Counted from the first letter of the stretch, positions 34,621-44,314 are shown. The stretch is 64,000 nucleotides of DNA from Cedecea neteri (GCF_000758305.1 NZ_CP009458.1:868001-932000), one strand, 5' to 3'. Translations and numbers: made by a program. The notes: generated by a model not told the origin, from the letters alone.

Positions 34621-34950
34621 ATGAACATCACCGACCTGCCTTTTACTACCACCGACTGGGCAACTCTCACCCCTACCGAACATCCCGGCATTACCGGCAA
34701 AGCGCTGTGGCGCACGCAGCAGTTTGGGCCGATCCGCGTGCGCATGGTGGAATACACCGCCGGCTATCTGGCCGATCACTGGTGCCAAAAAGGACACGTT
34801 TTGCTGTGCCTGAAGGGCGAGCTGCAAACTGAGCTCGAAGATGGCCGCCAGTTTACGCTAACCCCGGGGATGAGCTACCAGGTGGCAGACGGCGCGGAGC
34901 CTCACCGCTCCTCAACGGCATCAGGTGCAGTCCTGTTTATTGTGGATTAA
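34621..34950 (+). CDS. DHCW-motif cupin fold protein
   Basis: The 109-residue protein is a small single-domain cupin of the group named for a DHCW motif; here the segment reads ADHWCQKGHVLLCLKGEL, with the His and Cys in slightly different order. The second cupin motif is near GMSYQVADGAEPHRS. A metal-binding site is likely, the reaction unknown. It is followed after four bases by an acetyltransferase gene and the two form an operon. Confidence 0.82.
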   Translation: MNITDLPFTTTDWATLTPTEHPGITGKALWRTQQFGPIRVRMVEYTAGYLADHWCQKGHVLLCLKGELQTELEDGRQFTLTPGMSYQVADGAEPHRSSTASGAVLFIVD

Positions 34951-34954
34951 CGCC

Positions 34955-35482
34955 ATGTCGACAATTTTGACACCTCGCCTGGCGCTCAACCAAATCACCG
35001 AAGCCGACTGGCCACTCTTCCGCTACCTGCAGCAGCAGCCGGACGTCATGCGCTACGTAGCCGATAACCGAACGGAGGCAGAGATCCGCCAGGCTTTTGA
35101 CGCCCGTCTTCCCGACTGGCAGCCGGGCAGCCGCCACTGGCTCTGTATGGTGATGCGCCACCGCAAAACCGGCGTGCCGATTGGCGTCACCGGCTTCATC
35201 CTGCGCGAGGACGATATCGCGGAAGTCGGCTTTTTACTCGACCCGCCGTTTCACGGGCAAGGCTACGGGTATGAATCGCTGTACGAGGTGTGCGCCTTTG
35301 CGTTTGCGGAGGTAGGCATCCGCAAGCTTGTGGCCACGGTCACCGCCGGAAATGTTCCGTCGAAGAAAGTGCTGGAGAAAGTCGGGTTTCAGCGGGAAGG
35401 CACGCTGCGGGAAAACTACTGGCTGAATGAACGCTGGCAGGATGACTGGATTTTTGGCCTGTTGGCCCGGGAGTTCAGATAA
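34955..35482 (+). CDS. GNAT family N-acetyltransferase
   Basis: A 175-residue RimJ/RimL-type acetyltransferase: STILTPRLALNQITEADWPLF at the start, the acetyl-CoA region FLLDPPFHGQGYGYESLYEVCAFAF, and VTAGNVPSKKVLEKVGFQREG. The start at 34955 is just past the stop of the cupin gene. The frame from 34925 would overlap it and has no better ribosome site. The substrate is unknown. Confidence 0.87.
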   Translation: MSTILTPRLALNQITEADWPLFRYLQQQPDVMRYVADNRTEAEIRQAFDARLPDWQPGSRHWLCMVMRHRKTGVPIGVTGFILREDDIAEVGFLLDPPFHGQGYGYESLYEVCAFAFAEVGIRKLVATVTAGNVPSKKVLEKVGFQREGTLRENYWLNERWQDDWIFGLLAREFR

Positions 35483-35487
35483 AACAC

Positions 35488-35506
35488 GGGCCGCACGAGG
35501 CGGCCC
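35488..35506 (-). terminator. terminator of the DUF1471 gene
   Basis: GGGCCGC and GCGGCCC form a 7-bp stem (5-base loop). On the minus strand it is followed by GTGTTTTATC. It lies between the convergent acetyltransferase and DUF1471 genes. Confidence 0.6.
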
Positions 35507-35525
35507 ATACTGCGTGATTCAAGAC

Positions 35526-35771
35526 TTAGTTGTAGATTTCAGCCACGCCGTACATTTTGTTATCGCCACCGGCGGAAACAATGCGGATAGACTTCGCGCC
35601 TGCCTGCTCGGCTTTCTGCTGCAGCTGGTGTTGCAGGCTGTCGAGGTTAGACGCGCCGCTTACCGATACGGTGCCCATTTTCTGGCTGGCAGCTGGCTGT
35701 GCTTCCGCAGCAAAACCGGAGAAGGAAGCAGCGAGAGTCATAACTACGGCAAAATATTTGATGCTTTTCAT
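35526..35771 (-). CDS. DUF1471 (YdgH/BhsA/McbA-like) periplasmic protein
   Basis: An 81-residue protein with a signal peptide ending near GFAAEA and a DUF1471 domain: GTVSVSGASNLDSLQHQLQQKAEQAGAKSIRIVSAGGDNKMYGVAEIYN in pieces. BhsA/McbA-type proteins are small envelope proteins induced by acid, oxidants or metals and affect biofilm formation. It is a single gene with a clear GGTAACC-type leader upstream. Which paralogue it matches cannot be decided, since enterobacteria carry many. Confidence 0.88.
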   Translation of the reverse strand: MKSIKYFAVVMTLAASFSGFAAEAQPAASQKMGTVSVSGASNLDSLQHQLQQKAEQAGAKSIRIVSAGGDNKMYGVAEIYN

Positions 35772-35927
35772 GATGGTTACCTTTGCAATTTGTTTAGTTG
35801 GAAGGCTGACTGCCTTCGATGAGATAAGAATAGCGCCGCCGTGTTTTGTTTGTTAGCGGAACAATTCGCTTATCTCTTTCAAAAAAATTGAACACAAAGT
35901 AACCATAATAAAAGCGGCACTGGGCAG

Positions 35928-38654
35928 TCACCAGATCCAGCGCACGCCGACATTCCCCGTCACTACCCGCTGCCGCTCGCCGCCGAAGTTTGTCAGGTAG
36001 CCTGTCGTAGCATATAGGCTGCCGTTCTGGCTCACCTGCGCCACCAGCCCCGCTCCAATTTGCCCGGCCGTTTGCCCAATGCTATTAGCGATCGTCGTGC
36101 TGCCATCGAAAGCGGTTTCATCATCCTGACCGAATGACCGCAGCACATTGGCGCGCAGATAAGGCTTCCAGTTCACGCCGCTCGCCTCAAACGCCCACTG
36201 CAGCCGGGCCCCAACCCGTCCCTGCCAGGTGTTGCCATTGTTCCAGCGAACATCGGAAACGCCATCATGCAGCGAATCCAGCGAGGTTCTTTGCCAGACC
36301 AGCTGTGCCTGAGGTTCAAGCGTCACCCCTTCGCCGAGGGAAACGGGCAGCCCCGTCTCAACGGAGCCGGTCACCGCATTGCCGCTGGATGAAGCATTCA
36401 CCTCGTTGACCGAGTTAGTATTCAGCCGCAGCGCGCTGCCCATTAACACTGCGTCCGTATACCAGCCGGAGGCCGTAACCCTTGTCCAGTAGCCGCCGTA
36501 GTTGTAGTTATTCAGCTGCATTTTGCCGACGCGCATGCCCTGTTTCGCCAGTGCAAAACCATCAACGTCCCCGGTCGCTCTGGAGAATCCGAACAGGATA
36601 CCGACGTGATATGTCGCCCCGCTATCCTCAGTGGCGGTATACAAATCCTGCCCCAGCTGCAGCCCCCACAATGTGCCATTGAAGGACGGGTTTACATCTC
36701 CACTTTGATGAATATCCGCGTGGCTTCCCCAGCTTCTGGCCCAGAAGGCCGGCGCTTTGTTATCGCCGCTCAGCAGGCTCTGCTCGCCCTGGCGGTCATG
36801 GAAGGTGTCGATCTGCTGCAGGTTAAGCTGGCGGGCAACGGCGGGCGCTTCGGCGTACAGCGCAACTTCTGGTCGGTAAACGTTCAGCGTCTCATTGCCG
36901 TGAGACGCATCCACGATGGACTCAGGCGTTTCTTCTGCCGGGGTGACCGACGTTGTCGAGTCCGGTACGACAGTATTGCGCAGATACCAACTCCCGCCGC
37001 TGCCGTCGGAGACGCCGCCTTTGGCGAGATAATAGGAATATGCCCCTGCGCTAACGGTGCCCCCCGAAAGAGTGAAGGCATTCGCCGTGCTGGTCGCGCC
37101 GTTAGTGGCCTGCACCACCTGAATACCATCGGCCACAATTGGCGCCCCGGCGCCGCCGAGATTAGTGACCTTCAACGTGCTGCTGCCCGAAGCGCTACCG
37201 CCGCTGAGGATAAGCTTATCCGACTCAGCCCCGTCCCCCGCCAGAACACTATTCAGCGCAATCATGCCGTTCTGACCGCTATAGTTTCCGGCTACGGTCA
37301 GGCTATTCCCCACGCCGCTGCCACCAAGCTGAACAAGCCCTGTGTTGGTCAGGTTGCCGTTAATCTGGAAGTTACCGGGCATAGCGTTTGCATGCGCTGT
37401 TAATGCATTTGCGACAGCAATTCTGCCGCCATTAACAACATCGCCATTGACGGTACCGTAACCCCCCAGGGTAGCGCCGTTGACCACCGTCACCGCCACG
37501 GGTGCAGAAGCATTGCCGAGCGTTCCGGCTAAATCAAAGGTTCCACTTTGCATCAATGCCGTAGCAAATGAGCCATTTCCGGCCCACGTCCAGTCGCTGC
37601 CATTCATGGTTAACGTTTTGAAGTTAACAAAATCATTTGTGGCGCTGCCTGTCCCCTCAAGCGTCACGCTGTTATTGCCCAGCCCGCCATCGGCGAGGCC
37701 AACAATTTGTGAGCCGGTCTGGAGGATCAACGAAATGCTGCCGTTGCCGCTAAGGATCGCCGTGCCGCTTCCCCCCTGAATCAGCCCGGCGTTGGTGATG
37801 GTGATATTACCGTTAGTCGACCGGATACCTATGCCGTTATTACTAATGATTTTCCCGCCGGCCAGGTTGTTGATCGTGGTGTTAAAACTGCTACCGAGCG
37901 TGTTCGCTACCACGCCGTCCACGCTGCCGCTGGAAGAGGCGGTGCCGGTGGTCTGAATCAGGCCGCTGTTATTTAGCGTGGCGTTGTTACCCTGCAAAAA
38001 CACCGTGGGCGCGTCCCGCCCGGAAGTGGTCAGTGTCCCGCTGTTATTCACCGTGCCGCTGCCACCCAGCAGCGAAATGGCCCTGGCGTTATTCCCCGAC
38101 GTGGAGATAGTACCGGTATTGGTGATGGTATTTCCTGCAGCGCCAGGATTACTCTGCCCCCAGGCCGCCGTCATGCCGTAAGAGTTATTGCCGCTGGTGA
38201 TGATAGTGCCGTTATTGATCAGCGTATTGTTATTGCCGTTAGCAGCCATGCCGTCGTTGTAGGCCCCGGTGGTGGTCAGCATTCCCGTAGCGCCATTAGT
38301 CAGCGTATTACCGTTATTCACGCCCAGCAGCAGCGCCCCACGGTTCGCCACGCCCGTGCCGTTATCAGAGAGAGTCAGCGCCCCGGCGTTGTTGATATTA
38401 CTGCCGCTGTCCACCGAAAACGGCGTCGCCTGGGTGGTCAGCGAATAGCTCCCGCTCACGGTTGAGTCGAGATTAATCGTGACGTTATTACTGCCTGCGG
38501 TGGCAACCACCGGCGGAATACCCGAACCGCTACAGGTCACGGTATCCCCGCTATTCGGCGTTGACGACGAACAGGCGGCGGAGGCGGATAAAGGAAGCGC
38601 GCCGGTGAAACCGACCAGACAGACGGGAATCAGAGTCAAAGCCTTATTTTTCAT
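35928..38654 (-). CDS. autotransporter with beta-helix passenger
   Basis: From the ATG at 38654 the 908-residue protein has a signal peptide ending at ASA. A Ser/Thr/Asn/Gly-rich passenger follows, with repeated short motifs (NNSGTLTTSG, NTGTISTSGNN, NNGTIITSGNN) typical of a beta-helix, then a pertactin-like junction and a C-terminal type V barrel of about 270 residues (from AFWARSWGSHADIHQSG) ending in VRWIW. It should be exposed at or released from the surface as an adhesin or self-aggregation factor; the ligand is unknown. The passenger has one early Cys pair. It is a single gene next to yibL. Confidence 0.9.
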   Translation of the reverse strand: MKNKALTLIPVCLVGFTGALPLSASAACSSSTPNSGDTVTCSGSGIPPVVATAGSNNVTINLDSTVSGSYSLTTQATPFSVDSGSNINNAGALTLSDNGTGVANRGALLLGVNNGNTLTNGATGMLTTTGAYNDGMAANGNNNTLINNGTIITSGNNSYGMTAAWGQSNPGAAGNTITNTGTISTSGNNARAISLLGGSGTVNNSGTLTTSGRDAPTVFLQGNNATLNNSGLIQTTGTASSSGSVDGVVANTLGSSFNTTINNLAGGKIISNNGIGIRSTNGNITITNAGLIQGGSGTAILSGNGSISLILQTGSQIVGLADGGLGNNSVTLEGTGSATNDFVNFKTLTMNGSDWTWAGNGSFATALMQSGTFDLAGTLGNASAPVAVTVVNGATLGGYGTVNGDVVNGGRIAVANALTAHANAMPGNFQINGNLTNTGLVQLGGSGVGNSLTVAGNYSGQNGMIALNSVLAGDGAESDKLILSGGSASGSSTLKVTNLGGAGAPIVADGIQVVQATNGATSTANAFTLSGGTVSAGAYSYYLAKGGVSDGSGGSWYLRNTVVPDSTTSVTPAEETPESIVDASHGNETLNVYRPEVALYAEAPAVARQLNLQQIDTFHDRQGEQSLLSGDNKAPAFWARSWGSHADIHQSGDVNPSFNGTLWGLQLGQDLYTATEDSGATYHVGILFGFSRATGDVDGFALAKQGMRVGKMQLNNYNYGGYWTRVTASGWYTDAVLMGSALRLNTNSVNEVNASSSGNAVTGSVETGLPVSLGEGVTLEPQAQLVWQRTSLDSLHDGVSDVRWNNGNTWQGRVGARLQWAFEASGVNWKPYLRANVLRSFGQDDETAFDGSTTIANSIGQTAGQIGAGLVAQVSQNGSLYATTGYLTNFGGERQRVVTGNVGVRWIW

Positions 38655-38850
38655 GTTTACTCTCGCAGCAAGAAAGATAAACAAAGGGTTGGCGTTCCCT
38701 GCGGCCTCGCGTTGAGACGGGCAAATTGTCCAGTGGTGGGGCTGGGGCAGAAGAAATCCACACCCGGCACTTAACTATAGAGCCAGGTGGAGATTTAAGA
38801 GGCTGATGAGGCGGGTTTTATCGGCCTATTTCACCGAAAAGAGAGCGCGG

Positions 38851-39213
38851 TCAGAATTCCGTGCGGGAGAAACCGGTCATCTCGGTCAGTTCCATCTCAC
38901 GACCCAAAGCGGTCATCGGATGGACAATCACCAGGCCACGCACGCTTTTCTTGAGCTTGCCCATATCAGCCTGCTCTTTTTTGGTAATCGCACGCTTGTA
39001 CGGCAGCGCCACCAACTTCTGCGCTTCTTTGCTCAGCTTCTGGTTGCGCACCGCCTGCAGGCGAGCAATTTCGATTTCCAGCTTCTGCCGCTCTTTTTCC
39101 AGCTCGGCATATTTTTCCGCTTCGTTGATCAGGTGCAGGCCTGGCATTTCGTGGCGGATAGCGTCCAGACGGTCGCTAAGGCGTTTAATTTCTGCTTTTT
39201 CGATTTCTTTCAT
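38851..39213 (-). CDS. yibL: YibL, ribosome-associated small protein
   Basis: The 120-residue charged protein has the length and sequence of E. coli YibL (start MKEIEKAEIKRLSDRLDAIRH; C-terminal GKLKKSVRGLVIVHPMTALG). It is mostly helical, with a coiled coil near residues 25-65. YibL has been reported in ribosomal fractions; its exact role is unknown. It follows mtlR as in E. coli. Confidence 0.95.
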   Translation of the reverse strand: MKEIEKAEIKRLSDRLDAIRHEMPGLHLINEAEKYAELEKERQKLEIEIARLQAVRNQKLSKEAQKLVALPYKRAITKKEQADMGKLKKSVRGLVIVHPMTALGREMELTEMTGFSRTEF

Positions 39214-39284
39214 TTTGACTTACCGTGAATAAAGATGGCTTGCTGGCAAGGATACACGATCCTGAGGGACAGGGCGAAAAGCGG

Positions 39285-39854
39285 CTATTTCTGGAAGGCT
39301 TTTTTTAAGCTGATCCGGGAGATCAGCTCTGTCAGGGAAAGTACCATTGTGGAGCGAACAATTTGCATGTAGCGCTGACGCTGCATCGCCTGCAGCTCAG
39401 GATCGCTGCCGTCAACGAAGGTCGGCGTCGGCGGGAGCGCCGTCACGCAGTGCAGCTCGCCGAACGGGCCAAGCATTTCGTCATCGGTAAAGCTGTACTC
39501 GTTGCCGTCGTGGTTCAGCTCTTCGCGGAGCGCCATCAGCAGCTCGCAGTCTTCGTACTCAGCGCGATTCAACACGCCCAGTCCGTAGATAAGCTTCAGG
39601 CGTACCGAAAGGTCGCCCAGCGGGCCGTCGCCGTCCAACAGGGGCTCAACCGCATATTTCACCGCGTAGTCGTCCTTGCGGAACACCTGCAGCACCAGGA
39701 TATTTACCGCTTCGGTTAACAGCTCGACGGCAGCAATCAGCAGGCTTCTTACGGTTTTGCCGGCATTCAGTCGCTCAAGCACGCGGTTTTCAAAGGCCTG
39801 GGTTTCTTCCATTTTTGCCTGCATCACTAAACATGTTTCAGGCGCGGTATCCAC
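39285..39854 (-). CDS. mtlR: mannitol operon repressor MtlR
   Basis: The 189-residue protein matches E. coli MtlR from TQAFENRVLERLNAGKTVRS to the end (TMVLSLTELISRISLKKAFQK). It lacks a recognisable helix-turn-helix, as is usual for this family, and represses mtlA. The start is a GTG at 39854, giving a shorter, diverged N-terminus than the E. coli protein; an internal ATG would remove 10 residues more. It follows mtlD after 15 bases in the same operon. Confidence 0.95.
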   Translation of the reverse strand: MDTAPETCLVMQAKMEETQAFENRVLERLNAGKTVRSLLIAAVELLTEAVNILVLQVFRKDDYAVKYAVEPLLDGDGPLGDLSVRLKLIYGLGVLNRAEYEDCELLMALREELNHDGNEYSFTDDEMLGPFGELHCVTALPPTPTFVDGSDPELQAMQRQRYMQIVRSTMVLSLTELISRISLKKAFQK

Positions 39855-39869
39855 CGCGCCTGCATAGGG

Positions 39870-41018
39870 TTACGCTATGGCGTTATACGCCTTCACCGCC
39901 TCAGTCACGGCTTCGCTGTTCGCATCCAGACCGGACACTTCCGCCAGCGCCGCCTGCGGGCCTTTCTCCGCCAGCAGTTGTTTCAGCTCCTGCGCCTGCG
40001 GGTCCTGCTCGCTGTGGTAGTGCATTGCCGCCGCAATCCCTTTAATCAGGTTCACGTGAGGCAAACCGTACTCAATTGTCCCCAGCAGCGGCTTAACCAG
40101 GCGGTCACCCGCGCTGAGTTTACGCAGCGGCTGGCGGCCAACGCGTTCCACGTCATCCTTCAGATACGGGTTTTCGAAACGACCGAGGATTTTCTTGATA
40201 TACGCGGCGTGTTTGTCGGCTTCAAAGCCGTAGCGCTTAATCAGCACCGCGCCGCTCTCTTCCATCGCCCCTTTCACTACGGCGCGCACTTTCTCATCAA
40301 GAATGGCATCGCGGATAGTCTGGTGCCCGGCCAGCTGACCGAGGTACGCGGTTATAGCATGCCCGGTATTCAGCGTGAAGAGCTTGCGCTCGACAAACGC
40401 CATAAGATTATCAGTAAGTTCCATGCCAGGAATGTTCGGCAGGTCACCTTTAAACTGGGTTTTATCGACAATCCACTCGCTAAAGGTCTCAACGGTCACT
40501 TCCAGCGGATCGTTGGTGGCGGACTCAGACGGCGGAACGATGCGGTCAACCGCAGAATCGACAAAGCCAACGTGCTGCTCAACCCACGCCCACGCTTCGG
40601 CAGACAGCGCTTTCTTGACGTGCTCTTTCAGCTGGCTGGTGCCGCGCACCATGTTTTCACAGGCGATGATGTTCAGCGGCGTTTCGTTGCCGTTCGCGCG
40701 GCGCAGCTCCAGGCCTTTGGCAAGCGTTGGCGCGATGCGCTCAAGCACAACAGGGCCGACGGCGGTGGTGATCAGATCAACCTGAGCGATAAGGGCCACA
40801 ACGTCATCGCCAATGCTGCTGACGGCATTCACGTTGGAGACGGTATCAATCTGCTGCTGCTCGCCCACTACGTGAACCTGGTAGCTGTGACGCGCGTTCA
40901 GGGCATCCAGAACCACCTGGTTTACGTCGGCAAAAGTCAGCTGCAGACCGGCGTCCGCCAGCAGTTTACCGATAAAGCCACGACCGATATTACCTGCACC
41001 AAAATGTAATGCTTTCAT
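39870..41018 (-). CDS. mtlD: mannitol-1-phosphate 5-dehydrogenase
   Basis: The 382-residue enzyme, the same length as E. coli MtlD, oxidises mannitol 1-phosphate to fructose 6-phosphate with NAD. The N-terminal MKALHFGAGNIGRGFIG is the NAD-binding motif. The catalytic lysine lies in the VETFSEWIVDKTQFKGD region near residue 213. The longer frame to 41153 runs through the intergenic repeat and is rejected. It lies between mtlA and mtlR. Confidence 0.97.
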   Translation of the reverse strand: MKALHFGAGNIGRGFIGKLLADAGLQLTFADVNQVVLDALNARHSYQVHVVGEQQQIDTVSNVNAVSSIGDDVVALIAQVDLITTAVGPVVLERIAPTLAKGLELRRANGNETPLNIIACENMVRGTSQLKEHVKKALSAEAWAWVEQHVGFVDSAVDRIVPPSESATNDPLEVTVETFSEWIVDKTQFKGDLPNIPGMELTDNLMAFVERKLFTLNTGHAITAYLGQLAGHQTIRDAILDEKVRAVVKGAMEESGAVLIKRYGFEADKHAAYIKKILGRFENPYLKDDVERVGRQPLRKLSAGDRLVKPLLGTIEYGLPHVNLIKGIAAAMHYHSEQDPQAQELKQLLAEKGPQAALAEVSGLDANSEAVTEAVKAYNAIA

Positions 41019-41079
41019 TGCGTTAACCTTCCTGATTATTTCACCCGTGAGGGCTGGGGTAAGGATACTGTATGCGAAT

Positions 41080-41228
41080 CCCCTCACCCTAGCCCTCTCC
41101 CCAAAGGGGAGAGGGAATAGACAGACCAACATCTCGATATCGCCTCTTCCCAAAGGGGAGAGGGAACATCCAGAACTTCCCCTCGTTTACTCCCTCTCCC
41201 TTTCAAGGAGAGGGTTGGGGTGAGGGTC
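41080..41228. repeat. CCCTCACCC-type repeat cluster inside mtl operon
   Basis: Three hairpin units sit between mtlA and mtlD: 41080-41114, 41145-41165 and 41194-41228. They contain CCCTCACCCT, CCTCTCCCC and their complements, and the outer units are inverted. The element matches those at 16526 and 50853. In this position it may stabilise the 3' end of mtlA mRNA and lower mtlD expression. Confidence 0.8.
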
Positions 41229-43148
41229 CTATTTCTTACCGGCCAGCAGATCCAACACTTCCTGAACGCTGGTGGTGTGCGCCAGGCGCTCAATCACCGA
41301 CTCATCATCCAGCGCGTTGGTCAGGCTGGTGATCACCTGGATGTGTTCGTTATTGCGGGCAGCAATCCCGATAACCAGGCGAGCCACGTCTTCCGGCTCT
41401 TCACCAAAGTGAACGCCTTCCGGATACTGGCAGAAAACCACGCCGGTTTTCAGCACGCGATCTTTCGCTTCCACGGTGCCATGAGGAACCGCAATACCTT
41501 CGCCCAGATAAGTCGGGGTCAGTTTTTCACGCTCAAACATCGCGTCCACGTATTCCGGCTGCACGTAGCCGCCGTTCACCAGCTGTTCACCGGCAAAGCG
41601 AATCGCTTCTTCTTTATTGCTGGCTTTCAGGCCGAGGAACACGTTACCCGCGCCCAGCTTGAACACCGCGTCTTCGCTGGAAACAAAGCTGTCTTCCAGG
41701 CTGTGCATCACTTTTTCTTCTTTCTGACTCAGGTTCTGAGAAGCCAACAGGCGCTCAACCAGGTTGGCGTACAGGCTGCTGTCGAGGAAGTTAGTCAGGG
41801 AGATGTGCTGTGCCTGCGGCACCTGGCGCATCGCACGCTCGGTCAGGTCGCGGTGGGTAATCACCAGGTCAACGTCGTCCGGCAGGCTGTTGATCGCGCA
41901 GTTGGTCACGGAGATGTTTTTCAGGCCAGCGTCGTTCACTTTCTTACGCAGCACGCCTGCGCCCATGGCGCTGGAGCCCATACCTGCGTCACAGGCAACG
42001 ATGATTTTACGCACGTGGCTCAGGTCGTTAGACAGGCCAGCACCTACCGCCAGCGGCGCTGCGCCACCTTTGGATTCGGCTTTCATTTCCTGCATACGGC
42101 GAGCCGCAGCTTCGATGTCGTCTTCTTCTTTCACTTTGCTGGTTTTCAGCAGAATGGCGGAGACCACGAAGGAAACAATCATTGCCGCACAGATAGCCGC
42201 GATGTTAGCGAAGTACGCGCCTTTCGGCGTCATCGCCAGTACCGCCAGGATGGAACCAGGGGATGCCGGAGATACCAGGCCGCCGTTCAGCACGGTCAGG
42301 GTGAACACGCCGGTCATACCGCCGAGGATAACGGCCAGGATCAGACGTGGGTTCATCAGCACGTACGGGAAGTAAATTTCGTGGATACCGCCCAGGAAGT
42401 GGATGATAGCCGCGCCGCCAGCAGACTGCTTGGCGTTACCGCGCCCAAAGAACATGTACGCCAGCAGAACACCCATACCCGGACCCGGGTTCGCTTCAAT
42501 CAGGAAGAAGATGGATTTGCCCAGCTCGTGGGACTGCTGAATACCCAGCGGCGAGAAGATACCGTGGTTGATGGCGTTGTTCAGGAACAGGATTTTGGCC
42601 GGTTCTACAAAGATAGACGCCAGCGGCAGCATGTCGTGCACAACCATGAAGTTAACGCCTGCCGCCAGAACTTTGGACAGGACTTCAACCGCCGGGCCGA
42701 TGCCGAGGAATGCCAGAATCGCCAGGATCATCCCGATGATACCGGCAGAGAAGTTGTTCACCAGCATTTCAAAGCCGGATTTGATTTTACCGTCGACCCA
42801 TTTGTCGAAGTGCTTGATTGCCCAGCCGCCCAGAGGACCCGCAATCATTGCGCCGAGGAACATCGGCATATCTGCACCGACGATAACGCCCATGGTAGTA
42901 ATCGCACCCACCACGCCGCCGCGGTCACCGCCAATCAGGCGACCACCGGTAAAGCCGATCAGCAGCGGCAGCAGGTAAGTGATCATCGGGCCTACCAGCT
43001 TCGCCAGCGTTTCGTTTGGCAACCATCCGGTAGGAATAAATAAGGCCGTGATAATACCCCAGGCGATAAACGCCCCGATATTTGGCATAACCATATTGCT
43101 GAGGAAACGACCAAAGCTTTGCACTTTGATCTTGATATCGGATGACAT
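41229..43148 (-). CDS. mtlA: mannitol-specific PTS permease EIICBA
   Basis: The 639-residue permease takes up and phosphorylates mannitol. It has the membrane IIC domain (residues 1 to about 345), the IIB domain with the phospho-cysteine in IVACDAGMGSSAMGAG (near residue 384), and the IIA domain with the phospho-histidine in IAVPHGTVEAKD near residue 556. It agrees with E. coli MtlA closely in the IIC part and less so in the B-A linker. The ATG at 43148 (MSSDIKIK) fits the E. coli start. It is the first gene of the operon. Confidence 0.97.
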   Translation of the reverse strand: MSSDIKIKVQSFGRFLSNMVMPNIGAFIAWGIITALFIPTGWLPNETLAKLVGPMITYLLPLLIGFTGGRLIGGDRGGVVGAITTMGVIVGADMPMFLGAMIAGPLGGWAIKHFDKWVDGKIKSGFEMLVNNFSAGIIGMILAILAFLGIGPAVEVLSKVLAAGVNFMVVHDMLPLASIFVEPAKILFLNNAINHGIFSPLGIQQSHELGKSIFFLIEANPGPGMGVLLAYMFFGRGNAKQSAGGAAIIHFLGGIHEIYFPYVLMNPRLILAVILGGMTGVFTLTVLNGGLVSPASPGSILAVLAMTPKGAYFANIAAICAAMIVSFVVSAILLKTSKVKEEDDIEAAARRMQEMKAESKGGAAPLAVGAGLSNDLSHVRKIIVACDAGMGSSAMGAGVLRKKVNDAGLKNISVTNCAINSLPDDVDLVITHRDLTERAMRQVPQAQHISLTNFLDSSLYANLVERLLASQNLSQKEEKVMHSLEDSFVSSEDAVFKLGAGNVFLGLKASNKEEAIRFAGEQLVNGGYVQPEYVDAMFEREKLTPTYLGEGIAVPHGTVEAKDRVLKTGVVFCQYPEGVHFGEEPEDVARLVIGIAARNNEHIQVITSLTNALDDESVIERLAHTTSVQEVLDLLAGKK

Positions 43149-43290
43149 ACACATACCCCTTGTTGGTGTTCCGCGCTGAAAAGCAGCCCGAGGTTTATTG
43201 TTAACGTAGCGGCAGGGTCGCCGGCCTTATGCAGTAAAGTGACGCGAATCTGGCACTGAATCGTTAAGCTGTCCAGCAACCGCCTAATTA

Positions 43291-43467
43291 TGTGAGTTAG
43301 ATCACTAATACTCAGGGATCACCCATCCACATTGAGTGATATCGATCACATAATTGCAGTGTAAAAAAAGTACACCGTGGAATTTTTAACCCTGATTGAC
43401 CTTTTAATGTGATAAACATCACATTTAATTATGACGCCTTTGTTATTTATTTGTGATCTAAATCACA
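43291..43467 (-). promoter_or_regulatory. array of CRP sites before mtlA
   Basis: Four sites fit TGTGA-N6-TCACA: 43291-43306 (TGTGAGTTAGATCACT), 43335-43350 (AGTGATATCGATCACA), 43408-43423 (TGTGATAAACATCACA) and 43452-43467 (TGTGATCTAAATCACA). The last two are perfect, and a possible half-site lies near 43495. E. coli mtlA is known to have several CRP sites. The 466-base gap 43149-43614 contains this control region and no ORF; MtlR is expected to act here too. Confidence 0.88.
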
Positions 43468-43614
43468 AAGTATTTTTAGGCAGGTTAATCCTAATGTGAT
43501 CCAGTTAAAATCTGGGCGTTGACAACAAACGGCGGGCAAGAAAAGGATGAAAGTAAATTACAGCGAAGCGGCTGGCAGAAAGCGCGGCGTTGAATGCCGC
43601 GCAGGAATGAAAAG

Positions 43615-44214
43615 TTAGTTATCTAAATCCGCGACAATGCCACGCGCCTGAGCAAACAGCTGCTGGTAATGGGCGTCGCTGTCGCCAATCCCCTCTTCCA
43701 CGCCGATGGTATTATAGAGAAAGTCGATTTTTGCATCCTGAATGCCAAGGTAGCTCATTGAGCCGCTAATAAAGTCGGTCATGTTTTTTTCCCAACCGTA
43801 CTTCACAAAACCGGCCTGTGAACCGCCGACCAACGCCACCCAGCGGATTTTCTTCCCGCCTAACTTACTGCCTGGCCCGTAGCCCAGACCGTTGTTCCAC
43901 ACGCGATCCAGGTAGCCTTTAAGCATCGCCGGGAAGCTGTACCACCACACCGGGAACACGATCACCATTGTGTCTTTATCTTCCAGTTCACCGAACAGGC
44001 GGTGAACTTCCGGGGAGTACTGCTTCTGCGGGTTGTTCCAGTCCGGCTCGTCTTCCACGCCCAGCGCCGGGTTAAAGCCGCTGCGGTACAAATCGAGAGA
44101 AGAGACATTAATGCCGCGCTCCGCCGCCTCGCCCTGAATTTCCTGTACCACCTGCGCGGTTAGCGATTCGCTGCGTGGGTGCGCCCAAACAATATACATA
44201 TTCTCTGATTTCAT
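43615..44214 (-). CDS. NAD(P)H-dependent flavin oxidoreductase
   Basis: The 199-residue protein has the flavodoxin-like fold of the KefF/MdaB/YwrO quinone reductases: the N-terminal phosphate loop VWAHPRSESLTAQV, VIVFPVWWYSFPAMLKGYLDRVWNNGLGYG as the FMN-contact region in pieces, and WVALVGGSQAGFVKYG. It probably reduces quinones or similar electrophiles with two electrons. It is divergent from a LysR gene 100 bases away, the usual arrangement of a regulator and its target. Confidence 0.88.
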   Translation of the reverse strand: MKSENMYIVWAHPRSESLTAQVVQEIQGEAAERGINVSSLDLYRSGFNPALGVEDEPDWNNPQKQYSPEVHRLFGELEDKDTMVIVFPVWWYSFPAMLKGYLDRVWNNGLGYGPGSKLGGKKIRWVALVGGSQAGFVKYGWEKNMTDFISGSMSYLGIQDAKIDFLYNTIGVEEGIGDSDAHYQQLFAQARGIVADLDN

Positions 44215-44314
44215 GGAGTTATCTCAGTCAGTGGGGATGTGCGTTCACTTTACGACCGCTGGATAATTCTGTAAAACGTAGTATTTGAGATGAGTTAATG
44301 AAGGATTTTCACTA

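Noticed and set aside
36606..37403. 265-codon plus-strand frame inside the autotransporter gene
   Set aside because: Shadow frame opposite the passenger/barrel coding region with no family features.
41220..43043. Plus-strand open frame of 607 codons opposite mtlA
   Set aside because: Antisense shadow of a well-conserved gene; low-complexity His/Gln/Arg composition and no family features.
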